In this document: piece by piece, positions 1-6,773 of the stretch
Numbering within the stretch: position 1 is the stretch's first letter
How the letters are laid out: each line of letters opens with the position of its first letter
DNA from: Baffinella frigidus
Lineage: Eukaryota > Cryptophyceae > Cryptomonadales > Baffinellaceae
Assembly: GCA_026770585.1 (NCBI GenBank)
Contig: MU646435.1
Span: 639,329-663,382, forward strand
Length of the DNA stretch: 24,054 bases
Direction of reading: 5' to 3'
Translations under genes and position numbers: made by a program
Notes under the pieces: model-generated
Seen by the model: only the letters and a program-made list of their open reading frames with translations
What the model was told of the DNA's origin: nothing
Database searches by the model: none

Positions 1-96
1 CCCCAAACCCCACACCCCAACCCCACACCCCACACCCCACACCCCAAACCCCAAACCCCACACCCCTCACCGTAAACCCCAAACCCCAACCCCCAG
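1..96. repeat. Degenerate telomere-like CCCCAAA/CCCCACA repeat
   Basis: Runs of CCCCAAA and CCCCACA (related to the plant-type CCCTAAA telomere unit) fill the window edge and end in CCCCCAG next to the first exon. The repeat is too irregular and internal to be a live telomere. The same filler recurs in later introns of this gene. Confidence 0.7.
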
Positions 97-311
97 GGGG
101 GATGTACCCGACAAACCCGGCAAACCCGACAGGGCAGGGGATGGGCGGGATGGGGATGGGGGGGGGGATGTACGCGCCGCAGGGGGCAAGTCACATGCCG
201 CCGCCGTCGATGGCGCCGCCGCCGCAGATGTTCACGTTGGCGCCGACGCCCGCGCCCGCGCCTGTTCAGCAGCAGCAGCAGGCGCCTAGGCCCCCTGTGT
301 CGCAGAAGCAG
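97..311 (+). CDS. Exon: Gly/Met/Pro/Gln-rich N-terminal region
   Basis: Open frame with an ATG at 102, rich in Gly and Met first, then Pro, Ala and Gln (for example APTPAPAPVQQQQQAPRPP), ending SQKQ before a GT donor at 312. It looks intrinsically disordered. The sequence just upstream is CCCCAAA repeat ending in CCCCCAG, so this may be an internal exon entered in phase 1. Alternatively the ATG at 102 is the true start and the CAG is chance. The exon end is copied three times downstream (398-472, 523-660, 755-790), which supports it being a real exon boundary. The splice to the RING exon is phase 0. Confidence 0.6.
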
Positions 312-561
312 GTTTGATCCGATCCAGGGTCTCGGGTCTAGGGTGCATGGTTTACGAGCCGTGGGGTCTAGGTTGTAGGGTGTGCGAGACGCCGCAGAGG
401 TTCACGTTGGCGCCGCAGGCTGCGCCGGTGCAGATGCAGCAGGCTCCCAAGGCTCCTCTGTCGTAGAAGCACGTCCGATCTGATTCAGGGTCGAGGGTCT
501 AGGGTTTATGGTTGACGGGATGATGTTCACGTTGGCGCCGACGCCCGCGCCGGCGCCTTTT

Positions 562-631
<70 letters not shown>

Positions 632-1877
632 CGCCTAGGCCGCCTGTGTCGCAGAAGCAGGTCCGATCCGAGAGAGAGCGTACGCGCATACACCATGCAC
701 CATGCACCATGCACCATGCACCATATACTATACAGCATACACGTTAGGCCGCAGATGTTCACGTCGGCGCCTCAGGCTGCGCAGAAGCAGGTCCGAACCG
801 AAGCAGAGCGTCTCGCATCCGTTTCGCAGGGTGTAGGGTTGAGGGGGTTGCGGCAGGGTGAAAACGGTCGGAAGCCCACGTGATGCCGAGAAGGTGCGCG
901 TTTCTTGGCGGCGGCCCTGTGCATCGTACCGGGTGCAGAAATGTGACGGACCGCTCCGCCGTGAAGAGTTTCTGCCTCCCGGGAATGCGACATGTCACGT
1001 GTGCCTGTGAGCCCCACGATCCGGACAAGTTGACTTATGAGATGCCCAGGTCCTAAGCCTGTCGACTGGACGGACTATCCTTAAGTTGACGAGTTGACGG
1101 ACTATCCTCAAGTGGCCGTGTTGACGGACTATCCTTAAGTTGACGTTGGCCGTTTCGCAGGTTGTGTCGCCGGAGTATGACGATTCGATTTGCGGGATCT
1201 GCTGGGAGCGGTCGGTCAACACCCAGCTGGTCCCGTGCAACCACAAGGTCCCGCTCCTTCCCAGTCTATTTGCACTCACCAATCCGCCGCCCCCGGGCTC
1301 TTCCCCGCGTAAATTTGACGGATTTGCACCGGGGATCCAGCGTGTCAACTTGAGAAGAGTCTGCCAAGAGTGACGGGGTGTGGAGGTTCGATTTCCGGGA
1401 TCTGCTGGAAGCGGTCGGTGAACACCCAGCTGGTCCCAAAACACAAAACGCAAAACGCAAACACCAAGACCAACCCCCGAACTTCTGAGAGCCCTGCGGT
1501 TGTCCATGCGCGTTCCAAAGCAGTCGCATGCATGCATTCTTGCACGGTGAGCTGACGTTTCGCGGTCCTCCGATTTTGTCTTTTGCTCGTCGATTCGTGC
1601 CCTGATCCCCTAAACCCTAACCGCAGGTGTGCAAGCACTGCATCCTGACTCCTGAGAGTCCTGCGGTTGTCCATGTGCGGCCCTCGAAAGGAGTCGTTGC
1701 AACACTATCCAGTTGCATGTTGTATCGATTCGTGTCTTGACCCCTGCCGCCCTAAATCCAGGTGTGCAAGCACTGCATCCTGACGCTGCACCGTTCTGCC
1801 GAGATCCTCAAGATGAAGCAGGAGGCCTGCCCCTTCTGTCGCAACCCCATCACAGGTGCACGTCACCCGGAATCATG

Positions 1878-1911
<34 letters not shown>

Positions 1912-4900
1912 GCTCTCTCTCCCCCTCCCTCCCTCCCTCCCTCCCTCTCTCTCTCTCTCTTTCTCTCTCTTTCTCTCGCCCCTTCTGCCGCAACCCCATC
2001 ACAGGTCAACCAACACCCATCCCGAATGATGCCTCACTCTAAACCTCAAACCCTAAACCTTACCCCCCAAACCCTCAACCCAAATCCAAAACACCAAACC
2101 CTAAACCCTCATCTTCCGCAGGCTACACATTCCTCGAAAATGGGCCAGCTAAGGGCAACGCCGTGATGCAGCCTATGGACACGGTACACCCCAAACCCCA
2201 AACCCCAAACCCCAAACCCCAAACCCCAAACCCCAAACCCACCAAACCCACCAAACCCACCAAACCCAAAACACTAAACCCCAAACCTTAAACCCCAAAC
2301 CCTGAATAATAACCCCTGACCCCTAAACCCAAAACCCTACACCAGGTGACAGCGATCCGCGAAGCCGTCGCGGCCGGGGAGATCGCGCTGTCGGAGGCCC
2401 AGTACCAAACTGGCGATGGCTTCAGGTCCGACCCCCGGAATCCTGCGTAGATCTAGACCAGTCGGGACGCATCTAGAAGAGTCTGGAAGAGTCTGGAAGA
2501 GTCTAGATGCACCTCCCAGAGGAAGATTAGAAGGCCGCCGGGGAGATCGCTCTGTCGGAGGCCCAGTACCAAACTGACGATGGCTTCAGGTCCGACCCCC
2601 GGAATCCTGCGTAGATCTAGACCAGTCGGGACGCATCTAGAAGAGTCTGGAAGAGTCTGGAAGAGTCTAGATGCACCTCCCAGAGGAAGATTAGAAGGCC
2701 GCCGGGGAGATCGCTCTGTCGGAGGCCCAGTACCAAACTGACGATGGCTTCAGGTCCGACCCCCTAAACCCTGAACCCTTCGAGACTCTTCCAGACTCTT
2801 CCAGATTTTTCTAGTTGAGTTCCGACTGGTCTAGATGCAGCCCGTGGATACGGTCACAGCGAGGGGAGATCGCGCTGTCGGAGGCCCAGTATCAAACTGG
2901 CGATGGCTTCAGGTCCGAACTCCGAAACCCTGCGTGGGTGTAGATCTAGACCAGTCGGGATGCATCTGGAAGAGTCTGGAATAGTCTGGAATAGTCGGGA
3001 AGAGTCTGTCGGAGGCGCAGTACCAAACTGGCGATGGCTTCAGGTAGAAAACGATGCACCCTGAACACTAAAACCTTAAAAAAGTAAACCCAACAAATCC
3101 GACCGGGGCGATGGCTTCAGGTCCAAACCTCGAAACCCGAAATCCTGAACACTAAACCCTAATCATTAAACCCTAAACCCCAAACCCCGAACCGCATACC
3201 CCACACCCCACACCCCAAACCCTACAACTGGATATAAATCCGGCTTCTAAACCTTAAACCCTCAACTCCAAACCAGGCTGGTGCGGCCCGCGGCGTCAGC
3301 GTCGGCGGTGCGGAGGGAGAAGCCTGCGCCGCTCGGCGCCGACGGGGCCCCGCCGAGTGTGGTGCGTTTCCTCAGTCAGTCTGCTAGCCAGTCAGATAGC
3401 CAGTCAGATAGCCAGTCAGATAGCCAGTCAGATAGCCAGCCAGATAGCCAGTCAGATAGCCAGCCAGATAGCCAGCCAGATAGCCAAGTCAGTCAGTGAG
3501 CTAGCCAGCCAGCCAGAGGGTGCGTCAGTGAATCAGTGTTTCTGTAGTGTACCCGATGCCCAGCATTCTCAACACGCCACTTGGCGCCTCCGAGGCCCCG
3601 CCGAGTGTGGTGCGTGTTGCCGTCCACCCGACAATACCCAGTGTTCTGAATGTTGCTCCCCCTGTCGGTTCTGTCGGAGCCCCCCCGCCGAGTGTGGTGA
3701 GCTGCCTCAGCCAGTCTGTTAGCCAGTCAGTCAGTCAGAGGGTGCGTCAGTCAGTCAGCAGTCAGATCGACCCCCAGAGTGCAATCTGGTTTCGTGTTTG
3801 GTGTTTCGTGTCTGAAGCGAGGCCCCTCGGCAGGCGGAGCACATGCAGTTGGCGAAGAAGAACGCTGAGAAGGTCCGGAAGGAGGCCGCCGAGGCGGGCA
3901 ACAAGGAAAAGGACAAGGTGCGTCCCCCGGGGTAGATATATAGACCAGTCGGAACGCATCTAGAAGAGTCTGGAAGAGTCTGGAAGGGTCTGGAAGGGTA
4001 TGGAAGTGTCTGGAAGTGTCTAGATGCACCTCGAAGAAGAACGCTGAGAAGGTCCGGAAGGAGGCGGCCGAGGCGGGCAACAAGGAAAAGGACAAGGTCC
4101 GTCCCCCGGGTATAGACCAGTCGGAACGCATCTAGAAGAGACTGCCAAGAGGCTGGAAGTGTCTGGAAGTGTCTAGATGAAGTTGGCGAAAAAGAACGCT
4201 GAGAAGGTCCGGAAGGAGGCCGCCGAGGCGGGCAACAAGGAAAAGGACAAGGTGCGATGCTGGGCAGATATAGACCAGTCAGGACGTAAATAGACCAGTC
4301 GGGACACATCTGGAAGAGTTTGGAAGAGTCTGGAAGTTTCTAGATGCAACTCGAAAAGGGAGATGAGAAGGTGCGGAAGGAGGCCGCCGAGTTTGGCAAC
4401 AAGAAAAAGGACAAGGTCCTTCCCCTTTTGTAACTACACTAAACCAAACACTAAACCCTCCACCCCAAACGCTCAGCACTCAACACTCAACACTAAACGC
4501 TTAACTACCCTAAACCCCAAACACTAAAACACAAACACTCAACCCTCCACCCTATACACCAAACACTCAACACTAAACACCAAACCTTACGCAGAACCAC
4601 CTTTTCAAAACGCGGATCTGCGCGCGGTGGGAGAACAACTCGTGCAATATGGGCAAGATGTGCGTCTTCGCCCACGGTGAGCCCCCCCCCCCATGTTCTT
4701 AAATTTCTCTTCAAAACGAGGATATGCACGCGGTGGGAGAACAATTCGTGCAACATCCAATGCGCTCATGTTGCTCCCGCCCCCCCCCCCTCCTCCCCAA
4801 TGGAACCCCCGTGGCCCTTTTGCATGCTCTCAGGTGAGAGGTGAGATGTATGATGCGCCGCCTTACCCCCCACCCCCCCAATGCCGCATATCGTCCTTGC

Positions 4901-6059
4901 ACCCTTCACCCTGACCCCTAAACTTAGAGAGATGATAATTTATTGCCAAACAACCAGCGTCAGCACTGCACATGCTACGCATTGTGCCACTACTGTACCC
5001 CGTGTCGGCCGCTCATACGAGCATTTCCCGGATGGGTTCTGACTCCACCTCCTACACCCTGGCCCCTGAACCTAAAGAAAGGACGCAGGGCTTTTCTACT
5101 GAACCAGTTCCAGTGTCCGCACATCGTCCTTGCACCCTAAATCCTGACCCGTATACCTAACCCCCCACACCCCCAACAGGGTCGGATGAGATTGTGGACA
5201 AAAAGAAGGGGAACAAGGGGTCTTCGGCTTCGCAGAACAACAAGCACGGTACTTCTTCTTCTTCTCTCTCTCTCTCTCTCTCTCTCGTTCTCTCTCTTTC
5301 TTTCTCTCTCTCTCTCGCTCTCTCTCTTTCTCTCTCTCGCTCGCTCGATCACTCTCGCTCACTCTCTCCCTCTCTCGATCTCTCTTCGCAGCAAAACCAG
5401 CTTGGTAACATCCGCCTTGGTTGTAGCAGCTGTTCCAACCACTTCATCCATAACTCCCACCAACGTCTTTGAACGTCCCTATTGCACTGAGGTCGGTGGA
5501 GCTTCCTCCTTTTCATTTCCCCTGCCACGACTCGTTTCCCGCCCTCATCCTCCCGTGACGCTAAACCCTACACCCTACACCCTAAACCCTGCTCCCCTAA
5601 GGCGAGCAGGGACAGATGAACCCCAACCCCTGAAATCTAACCCCTAAACCCCAAACCCCAAACCCTAAACCCTAGCCACCTATGTAAAATCTAAACCCCA
5701 CATCCCTGAGTAAACCCTAAACCCTGAACCCTGAACCCTGAACAGGGACGGAGGAGCTTCAGAAGACGCGCATTTGCGTTTACATTGAGGAGGGCAAGAA
5801 GTGCTGGGCCGGCTCCAAGTCTGCCCCCCTCCCTCCCCAAACCCCAAACCCCAAACCCCAAACCCCATCACCTAAATCCTGAACCCTAGACCCGAAACCC
5901 GAAACCCGAAACCTGAGGGCACCCTCTGAGCGGTGTGTGACCTTGTTTTCGATGCATCCCTGCAGACAACCACGACTCTGATCTCAAGTGGCAACACTCT
6001 GCAGGTGCACGTTCGCGCACACCAAGGACGAGCTCAAGCCGAACCCGTACCGCTACTGA
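97..6059 (+). CDS. RING finger plus double CCCH zinc-finger protein gene (multi-exon; 5' end uncertain)
   Basis: Overview of a spliced gene. The core exons are 97-311, 1161-1247, 1762-1855, 2122-2183, 2346-2425, 3277-3361, 3834-3917, 4595-4676, 5180-5248, 5746-5818 and 6005-6059, with optional cassettes at 523-660, 755-790, 4177-4251 and 4344-4415. All listed core introns are GT-AG and the reading phase is consistent from 1161 to the TGA at 6057-6059. Domain order is a Pro/Gln-rich N-terminus, RING-HC, a Lys/Glu-rich segment, then two CCCH fingers. In known families RING-HC domains recruit ubiquitin-conjugating enzymes and CCCH fingers usually bind RNA. An RNA-binding E3 ligase is therefore inferred, loosely like makorin or Roquin in domain content but not in order. 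No orthologue is assigned. An acceptor-like CAG just before the first exon suggests that earlier exons lie outside the window. Confidence 0.75.
398..472 (+). pseudogene. Dead copy of the N-terminal exon end
   Basis: It follows GCCGCAG and begins AGGTTCACGTTGGCGCCG, matching the exon segment from about 229. It continues with Ala/Pro/Gln coding and ends like SQKQ|GTCCGA. A TAG interrupts the copied frame where the parent has TCGCAG. It sits in the intron after the first exon, so it is a duplicated, decayed exon piece. Confidence 0.6.
523..660 (+). CDS. Possible cassette exon: copy of N-terminal exon end with expanded polyglutamine
   Basis: A 46-codon in-frame copy of the preceding exon's 3' part, MFTLAPTPAPAPF, then 23 glutamines, then APRPPVSQKQ before a GTCCGA donor. 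Its length is a multiple of three and its end is phase 0, so inclusion would keep frame. However, no clear AG acceptor sits directly at its start (the sequence there is GACGGGATG|ATG), so use in mRNA is doubtful. It may be a pseudo-exon. Transcript reads would decide. Confidence 0.35.
562..630 (+). repeat. (CAG)23 trinucleotide repeat
   Basis: Twenty-three uninterrupted CAG units inside the copied exon. The parent exon has only a handful of Gln codons at the same place, so the tract expanded after duplication. Perfect purity suggests recent or continuing slippage. Confidence 0.95.
755..790 (+). CDS. Possible 12-codon micro-exon (copy of N-terminal exon end)
   Basis: After a CCGCAG acceptor comes an in-frame 36-base stretch encoding MFTSAPQAAQKQ, then a GTCCGA donor. 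It is a shortened copy of the N-terminal exon end with both splice signals kept and phase 0 on both sides, so it could be spliced in without disturbing the frame. It lies 370 bases before the RING exon. Whether it is used is unknown. Confidence 0.4.
791..1160. other. Intron before the RING exon, with 27-bp tandem repeat
   Basis: No exon recognised. Positions 1068-1145 hold about three copies of a 27-base unit containing GACGGACTATCCTTAAGTTG. The rest is non-repetitive. The intron ends TTTCGCAG at 1160. Confidence 0.5.
1161..1247 (+). CDS. Exon: first half of C3HC4 RING finger
   Basis: Twenty-nine codons, phase 0 at both ends, bounded by TTTCGCAG and a GTCCCG donor. It supplies the first RING ligands: CGIC, then eleven residues to CNH (SICGICWERSVNTQLVPCNH). 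The following exon gives the remaining four cysteines. Hydrophobic residues before the CNH pair (QLVPCNH) are typical of RING-HC domains that bind E2 enzymes. A broken copy of the first two-thirds of this exon lies at 1373-1437. Confidence 0.85.
1373..1437 (+). pseudogene. Broken copy of the RING first-half exon
   Basis: About 65 bases resemble 1173-1235, for example GGATCTGCTGG-AGCGGTCGGT-AACACCCAGCTGGTCCC. The copy stops before the CNH ligands and has a changed CGIC region (GGATTTCCGGG). It lies in the intron between the two RING half exons and cannot rebuild a RING. Confidence 0.65.
1487..1699. repeat. Intronic direct repeat carrying an exon-start copy (1627-1649)
   Basis: GAGAG.CCTGCGGTTGTCCATG and its flank occur at about 1487-1530 and again at about 1653-1699. 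Between them, directly after a CCGCAG, positions 1627-1649 repeat the first 23 bases of the next exon (GTGTGCAAGCACTGCATCC...). This is a segmental duplication that copied an acceptor plus the start of the exon. The copied exon start has no matching continuation. Confidence 0.6.
1762..1855 (+). CDS. Exon: second half of C3HC4 RING finger
   Basis: Entered in phase 0 after AAATCCAG and left in phase 1 before a GTGCAC donor. It encodes VCKHCILTL, a helical segment, then CPFCRNPIT. Joined to the preceding exon the ligand spacing is C-x2-C-x11-C-x1-H-x2-C-x2-C-x17-C-x2-C, a standard RING-HC pattern. The perfect phase and spacing across the intron are the best evidence that these two exons belong together. 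Confidence 0.85.
1879..1977. repeat. CT/CCCT microsatellite in intron
   Basis: Long pyrimidine tract of CT units with CCCT interruptions on the + strand, immediately downstream of the RING exon. Apparent Ser/Leu-rich reading frames across it are products of the repeat. Confidence 0.9.
1979..2004 (+). pseudogene. Duplicated 3' end of the RING second-half exon
   Basis: CCCCTTCTGCCGCAACCCCATCACAG|GT repeats the exon end encoding PFCRNPIT together with its donor, on the far side of the CT tract. The microsatellite is thus flanked by two copies of the same exon end and splice donor. Only the upstream copy is attached to the rest of the RING. Confidence 0.65.
2122..2183 (+). CDS. Exon: linker after the RING
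   Basis: Follows CTTCCGCAG. Entered in phase 1, it completes a Gly codon and encodes GYTFLENGPAKGNAVMQPMDT, ending in phase 0 at a GTACAC donor. No recognised domain. The following intron is almost entirely CCCCAAA-type repeat. The end of this exon (ATGCAGCC.ATGGACACG) reappears, already joined to the next exon, at 2835. Confidence 0.65.
2186..2345. repeat. Telomere-like CCCCAAA repeat filling an intron
   Basis: Consecutive CCCCAAA, CCACCAAA and CCCTAAA-like units occupy this 162-base intron, ending ACACCAG. Similar tracts lie at about 2040-2110, 3050-3275, 4432-4590, 5560-5745 and 5838-5915, each in an intron of this gene and usually leading into the acceptor. Confidence 0.85.
2346..2425 (+). 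CDS. Exon: acidic/alanine-rich linker segment
   Basis: Encodes VTAIREAVAAGEIALSEAQY then QTGDGF, phase 0 in and phase 2 out, with a GTCCGA donor. Predicted helical and amphipathic, with no domain recognised. It is the parent of an array of partial copies with a 164-base period (2531-2589, 2695-2753, 2835-2912, 3005-3043, 3101-3120). The parent keeps the full frame and fits the phase of exon 3277-3361, so it is the likeliest functional copy. Confidence 0.65.
2531..3120 (+). pseudogene. Array of partial copies of the 2346-2425 exon
   Basis: Five copies with decreasing length: 2531-2589, 2695-2753, 2835-2912, 3005-3043 and 3101-3120. The first three share GGGGAGATCGC at 2540, 2704 and 2863 (parent 2376), so the period is 164, 164 and 159. 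The first two have a usable ATTAG acceptor and keep the GTCCGA donor, but they run phase 0 to phase 2 and cannot be chained. The 2835 copy starts with the end of the upstream exon joined directly to this one and has a 20-base deletion that shifts the frame. Confidence 0.7.
3277..3361 (+). CDS. Exon: basic Ala/Arg-rich linker
   Basis: Entered after AAACCAG with one base completing an Arg codon. Encodes LVRPAASASAVRREKPAPLG, ADGAPPSV, ending in phase 0 at a GTGCGT donor. Disordered and basic, no domain. Its last codons (CCGCCGAGTGTG|GTG) recur at 3609 and 3696 in pseudo-exon copies, and a 12-base satellite begins right after the donor. Confidence 0.6.
3379..3500. repeat. 12-bp tandem repeat (AGCCAGTCAGAT)n
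   Basis: About nine near-perfect units, with some AGCCAGCCAGAT variants, in the intron after the APPSV exon. It would read as Ser-Gln-Ser-Asp repeats if retained, but it follows a donor and is probably intronic. A shorter related tract lies at about 3715-3760. Confidence 0.85.
3548..3696 (+). pseudogene. Two partial copies of the APPSV exon end
   Basis: Two adjacent, related segments end at 3609 and 3696 with CCGCCGAGTGTG followed by GTGCGT or GTGAGC. One open frame runs through both, reading YPMPSILNTPLGASEAPPSV and HPTIPSVLNVAPPVGSVGAP then PPSV. The nearby AG acceptors give phase 1 or 2 entry, which does not fit the phase 0 donor at 3361. They are therefore scored as copies rather than exons of the main transcript. 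Confidence 0.45.
3834..3917 (+). CDS. Exon: Lys/Glu/Ala-rich charged segment (parent of an exon array)
   Basis: Twenty-eight codons, phase 0 at both ends, between CTCGGCAG and GTGCGT. Encodes AEHMQLAKKNAEKVRKEAAE then AGNKEKDK: strongly charged, predicted helical, possibly coiled coil. Because it is symmetric it can be duplicated without breaking the frame, and three copies follow (4024-4096, 4177-4251, 4344-4415), each ending AAGGACAAG|GT. Confidence 0.7.
4024..4096 (+). pseudogene. Out-of-phase copy of the charged exon
   Basis: Copies about 60 bases of the 3834-3917 exon, including its donor, but the segment from the TCTAG acceptor is 73 bases and breaks the frame. An AG at 4035-4036 would give a 60-base in-phase exon but lacks a good pyrimidine tract. 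Confidence 0.5.
4177..4251 (+). CDS. Likely duplicate exon: charged segment, copy 3
   Basis: Twenty-five codons after a TCTAG acceptor, starting MKLAKKNAEKVRKEAAEAGN and ending AAGGACAAG before GTGCGA. Phase 0 on both sides and nearly identical to 3834-3917, so it could be included to lengthen the charged helix or used in alternation with the parent. The acceptor comes from the end of the hairpin spacer rather than from the original intron. Confidence 0.5.
4344..4415 (+). CDS. Likely duplicate exon: charged segment, copy 4
   Basis: Twenty-four codons after TTTCTAG, encoding MQLEKGDEKVRKEAAEFGNK and KKDK before GTCCTT. Phase 0 both sides. More diverged than copy 3 but the frame is intact, which is notable for a supposedly dead copy. 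It precedes the first CCCH exon. Confidence 0.45.
4595..4676 (+). CDS. Exon: first CCCH zinc finger
   Basis: After TTACGCAG, phase 0 in and phase 1 out with a GTGAGC donor. Encodes NHLFKTRICARWENNSCNMG then KMCVFAHG. The ligands are C-x7-C-x5-C-x3-H with the usual KTRIC lead and FAHG tail. Fingers of this class bind single-stranded RNA, often AU-rich. A degenerate copy of the first half lies at about 4710-4757. Confidence 0.85.
4710..4757 (+). pseudogene. Degenerate half copy of the CCCH-1 exon
   Basis: CTTCAAAACGAGGATATGCA continues with CGCGGTGGGAGAACAATTCG, close to 4604-4651, then diverges at the second cysteine. It lacks the third cysteine and the histidine, so it is not a finger. It lies in the intron after the CCCH-1 exon. 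Confidence 0.65.
4758..5179. other. Intron between CCCH-1 and linker exon
   Basis: No confident exon. Positions 4881-4920 and 5117-5156 share a direct repeat (CCGCAYATCGTCCTTGCACC then CTGACCC), again an intronic segmental duplication. Positions 4950-5025 are Cys-rich in one frame (CTCYALCHYCTPCRP), but no phase-compatible splice pair was found. Confidence 0.45.
5180..5248 (+). CDS. Exon: Lys/Asn/Ser linker between the CCCH fingers
   Basis: After CCCCAACAG, phase 1 in and phase 1 out with a GTACTT donor. Encodes GSDEIVDKKKGNKGSSASQN then NKHG. Because the exon is symmetric, splicing in or out keeps the FAHG-GTEEL reading frame of the two fingers, so it could be alternative. Low-complexity, basic. 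Confidence 0.6.
5253..5390. repeat. CTT/CT microsatellite in intron
   Basis: A CTT run passes into CT repeats with TTTC and CGCT interruptions, ending TCTTCGCAG at about 5391. The second intron of this gene to carry a long CT tract directly after a donor. Confidence 0.9.
5746..5818 (+). CDS. Exon: first part of second CCCH zinc finger
   Basis: After CCTGAACAG, phase 1 in and phase 2 out. Encodes GTEELQKTRICVYIEEGKKC then WAGS and two bases of a Lys codon before a GTCTGC donor. It provides the first two cysteines (C-x8-C). The third cysteine and the histidine come from the terminal exon, so the finger is split by a phase 2 intron. Confidence 0.8.
6005..6059 (+). CDS. Terminal exon: end of second CCCH finger and stop
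   Basis: Follows CTCTGCAG. The first G completes a Lys codon, then CTFAHTKDELKPNPYRY and TGA. Joined to 5746-5818 the motif is C-x8-C-x5-C-x3-H, a canonical CCCH finger, ending 13 residues before the C-terminus. Exact recovery of the motif across a phase 2 intron strongly supports this pair of exons and the stop position. Confidence 0.85.
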
Positions 6060-6616
6060 TTCTCGAGCCTCAAGCTGGTAGGGTGATACGGGGACCCTTG
6101 GAGCCATTGGGAACCCTTTGAGCCATTCATGTCACACGCGTGCATGGTGATGCTCACGCTGGTGACACGGGTGGGTGTTACTGGTGGCACGGGTGATGCT
6201 GGTGGCGACGCGTTTCTGCCCCCGATGCGACACGCTCAGCCTCCGATCCGGTAGTGACGTGAGCGGGTCGAATGGCGAAGCGACGGGAGGTTGCTTCTCC
6301 TGACACGCGCGGTCCCGCATGCACCCTCATCTTCTGTGAGGGTTGCTGGGGGGGCGCTTTAGAGTGGGGTGTCTCGTGAACGAGGTCCGTTACCACACCG
6401 TAGGAGCCTGCGGGGCCGAAAATCTTCAGGCCATGCCTGTGGGCCTATGGCCAGTGTGCCCGGTTGATTGCCGGGGATTCAGATCTTTATTACACGCACG
6501 GGAATTCCACCGATGCTTTTGAGGAGGAGTCGAGCAGGCCGGGTGCGATGACTACAGGGGTACATGTCCCTCGCTCATCAGAAAGTGCATCGTCCAAGGA
6601 CCCCCACCTTCCCGCT
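6060..6616. other. Downstream flank of the zinc-finger gene
   Basis: No gene recognised. A GGTGATGCTCACGCTGGTGA-type imperfect repeat occurs around 6145-6210. At 6549-6582 a lone, mutated terminal arm of the MITE-A family (CTACAGGGGTACATGTCCCT) is present without a partner. No clear polyadenylation signal could be fixed. Confidence 0.4.
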
Positions 6617-6738
6617 CCTCTCTCTCTCTCTCTTCATGTAACTATCTCCTCTGCCTCTCTATGCCTCTCTCTCATACACACTCTCTCACATACACACACT
6701 CTCTCTCGCTCTCTCTCGCTCTCTCACACACACACTCG

Positions 6739-6773
<35 letters not shown>

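Larger units (their letters stand above)
2440..4350. repeat. Recurrent ~70-bp hairpin spacer (GCATCTAGA ... TCTAGATGC)
   Basis: A spacer beginning TAGACCAGTCGGGACGCATC, then several AGAGTCTGGA units, then TCTAGATGCACCTC, occurs at about 2444-2513, 2608-2677, 2943-3006, 3934-4030, 4102-4177 and 4265-4350. An inverted copy lies at about 2778-2834. In the 2469-2510 copy the 9-base arms GCATCTAGA and TCTAGATGC are perfect complements around 24 bases. It separates duplicated exons at two unrelated places in the gene. In three exon copies TCTAG followed by ATG could act as a new acceptor. Confidence 0.75.

Noticed and set aside
1-96. Chromosome end/telomere
   Set aside because: Units are irregular (CCCCAAA, CCCCACA), and similar tracts recur in internal introns.
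499-762. Minus-strand frame with a poly-leucine run
   Set aside because: Antisense of the (CAG)23 tract and CATGCAC repeats; no splice or domain support.
1713-2166. Ser/Leu-rich reading frames over the CT tract
   Set aside because: Products of the CT microsatellite; the true coding part is only 1762-1855.
3755-4309. 184-codon minus-strand frame
   Set aside because: Antisense of the tandem charged exon copies and hairpin spacers; its internal repeats mirror the plus-strand array.
4943-5140. Cys-rich peptide CTCYALCHYCTPCRP as another zinc finger
   Set aside because: No compatible acceptor/donor phases between exons 4595-4676 and 5180-5248, and no histidine/cysteine spacing of a known finger.
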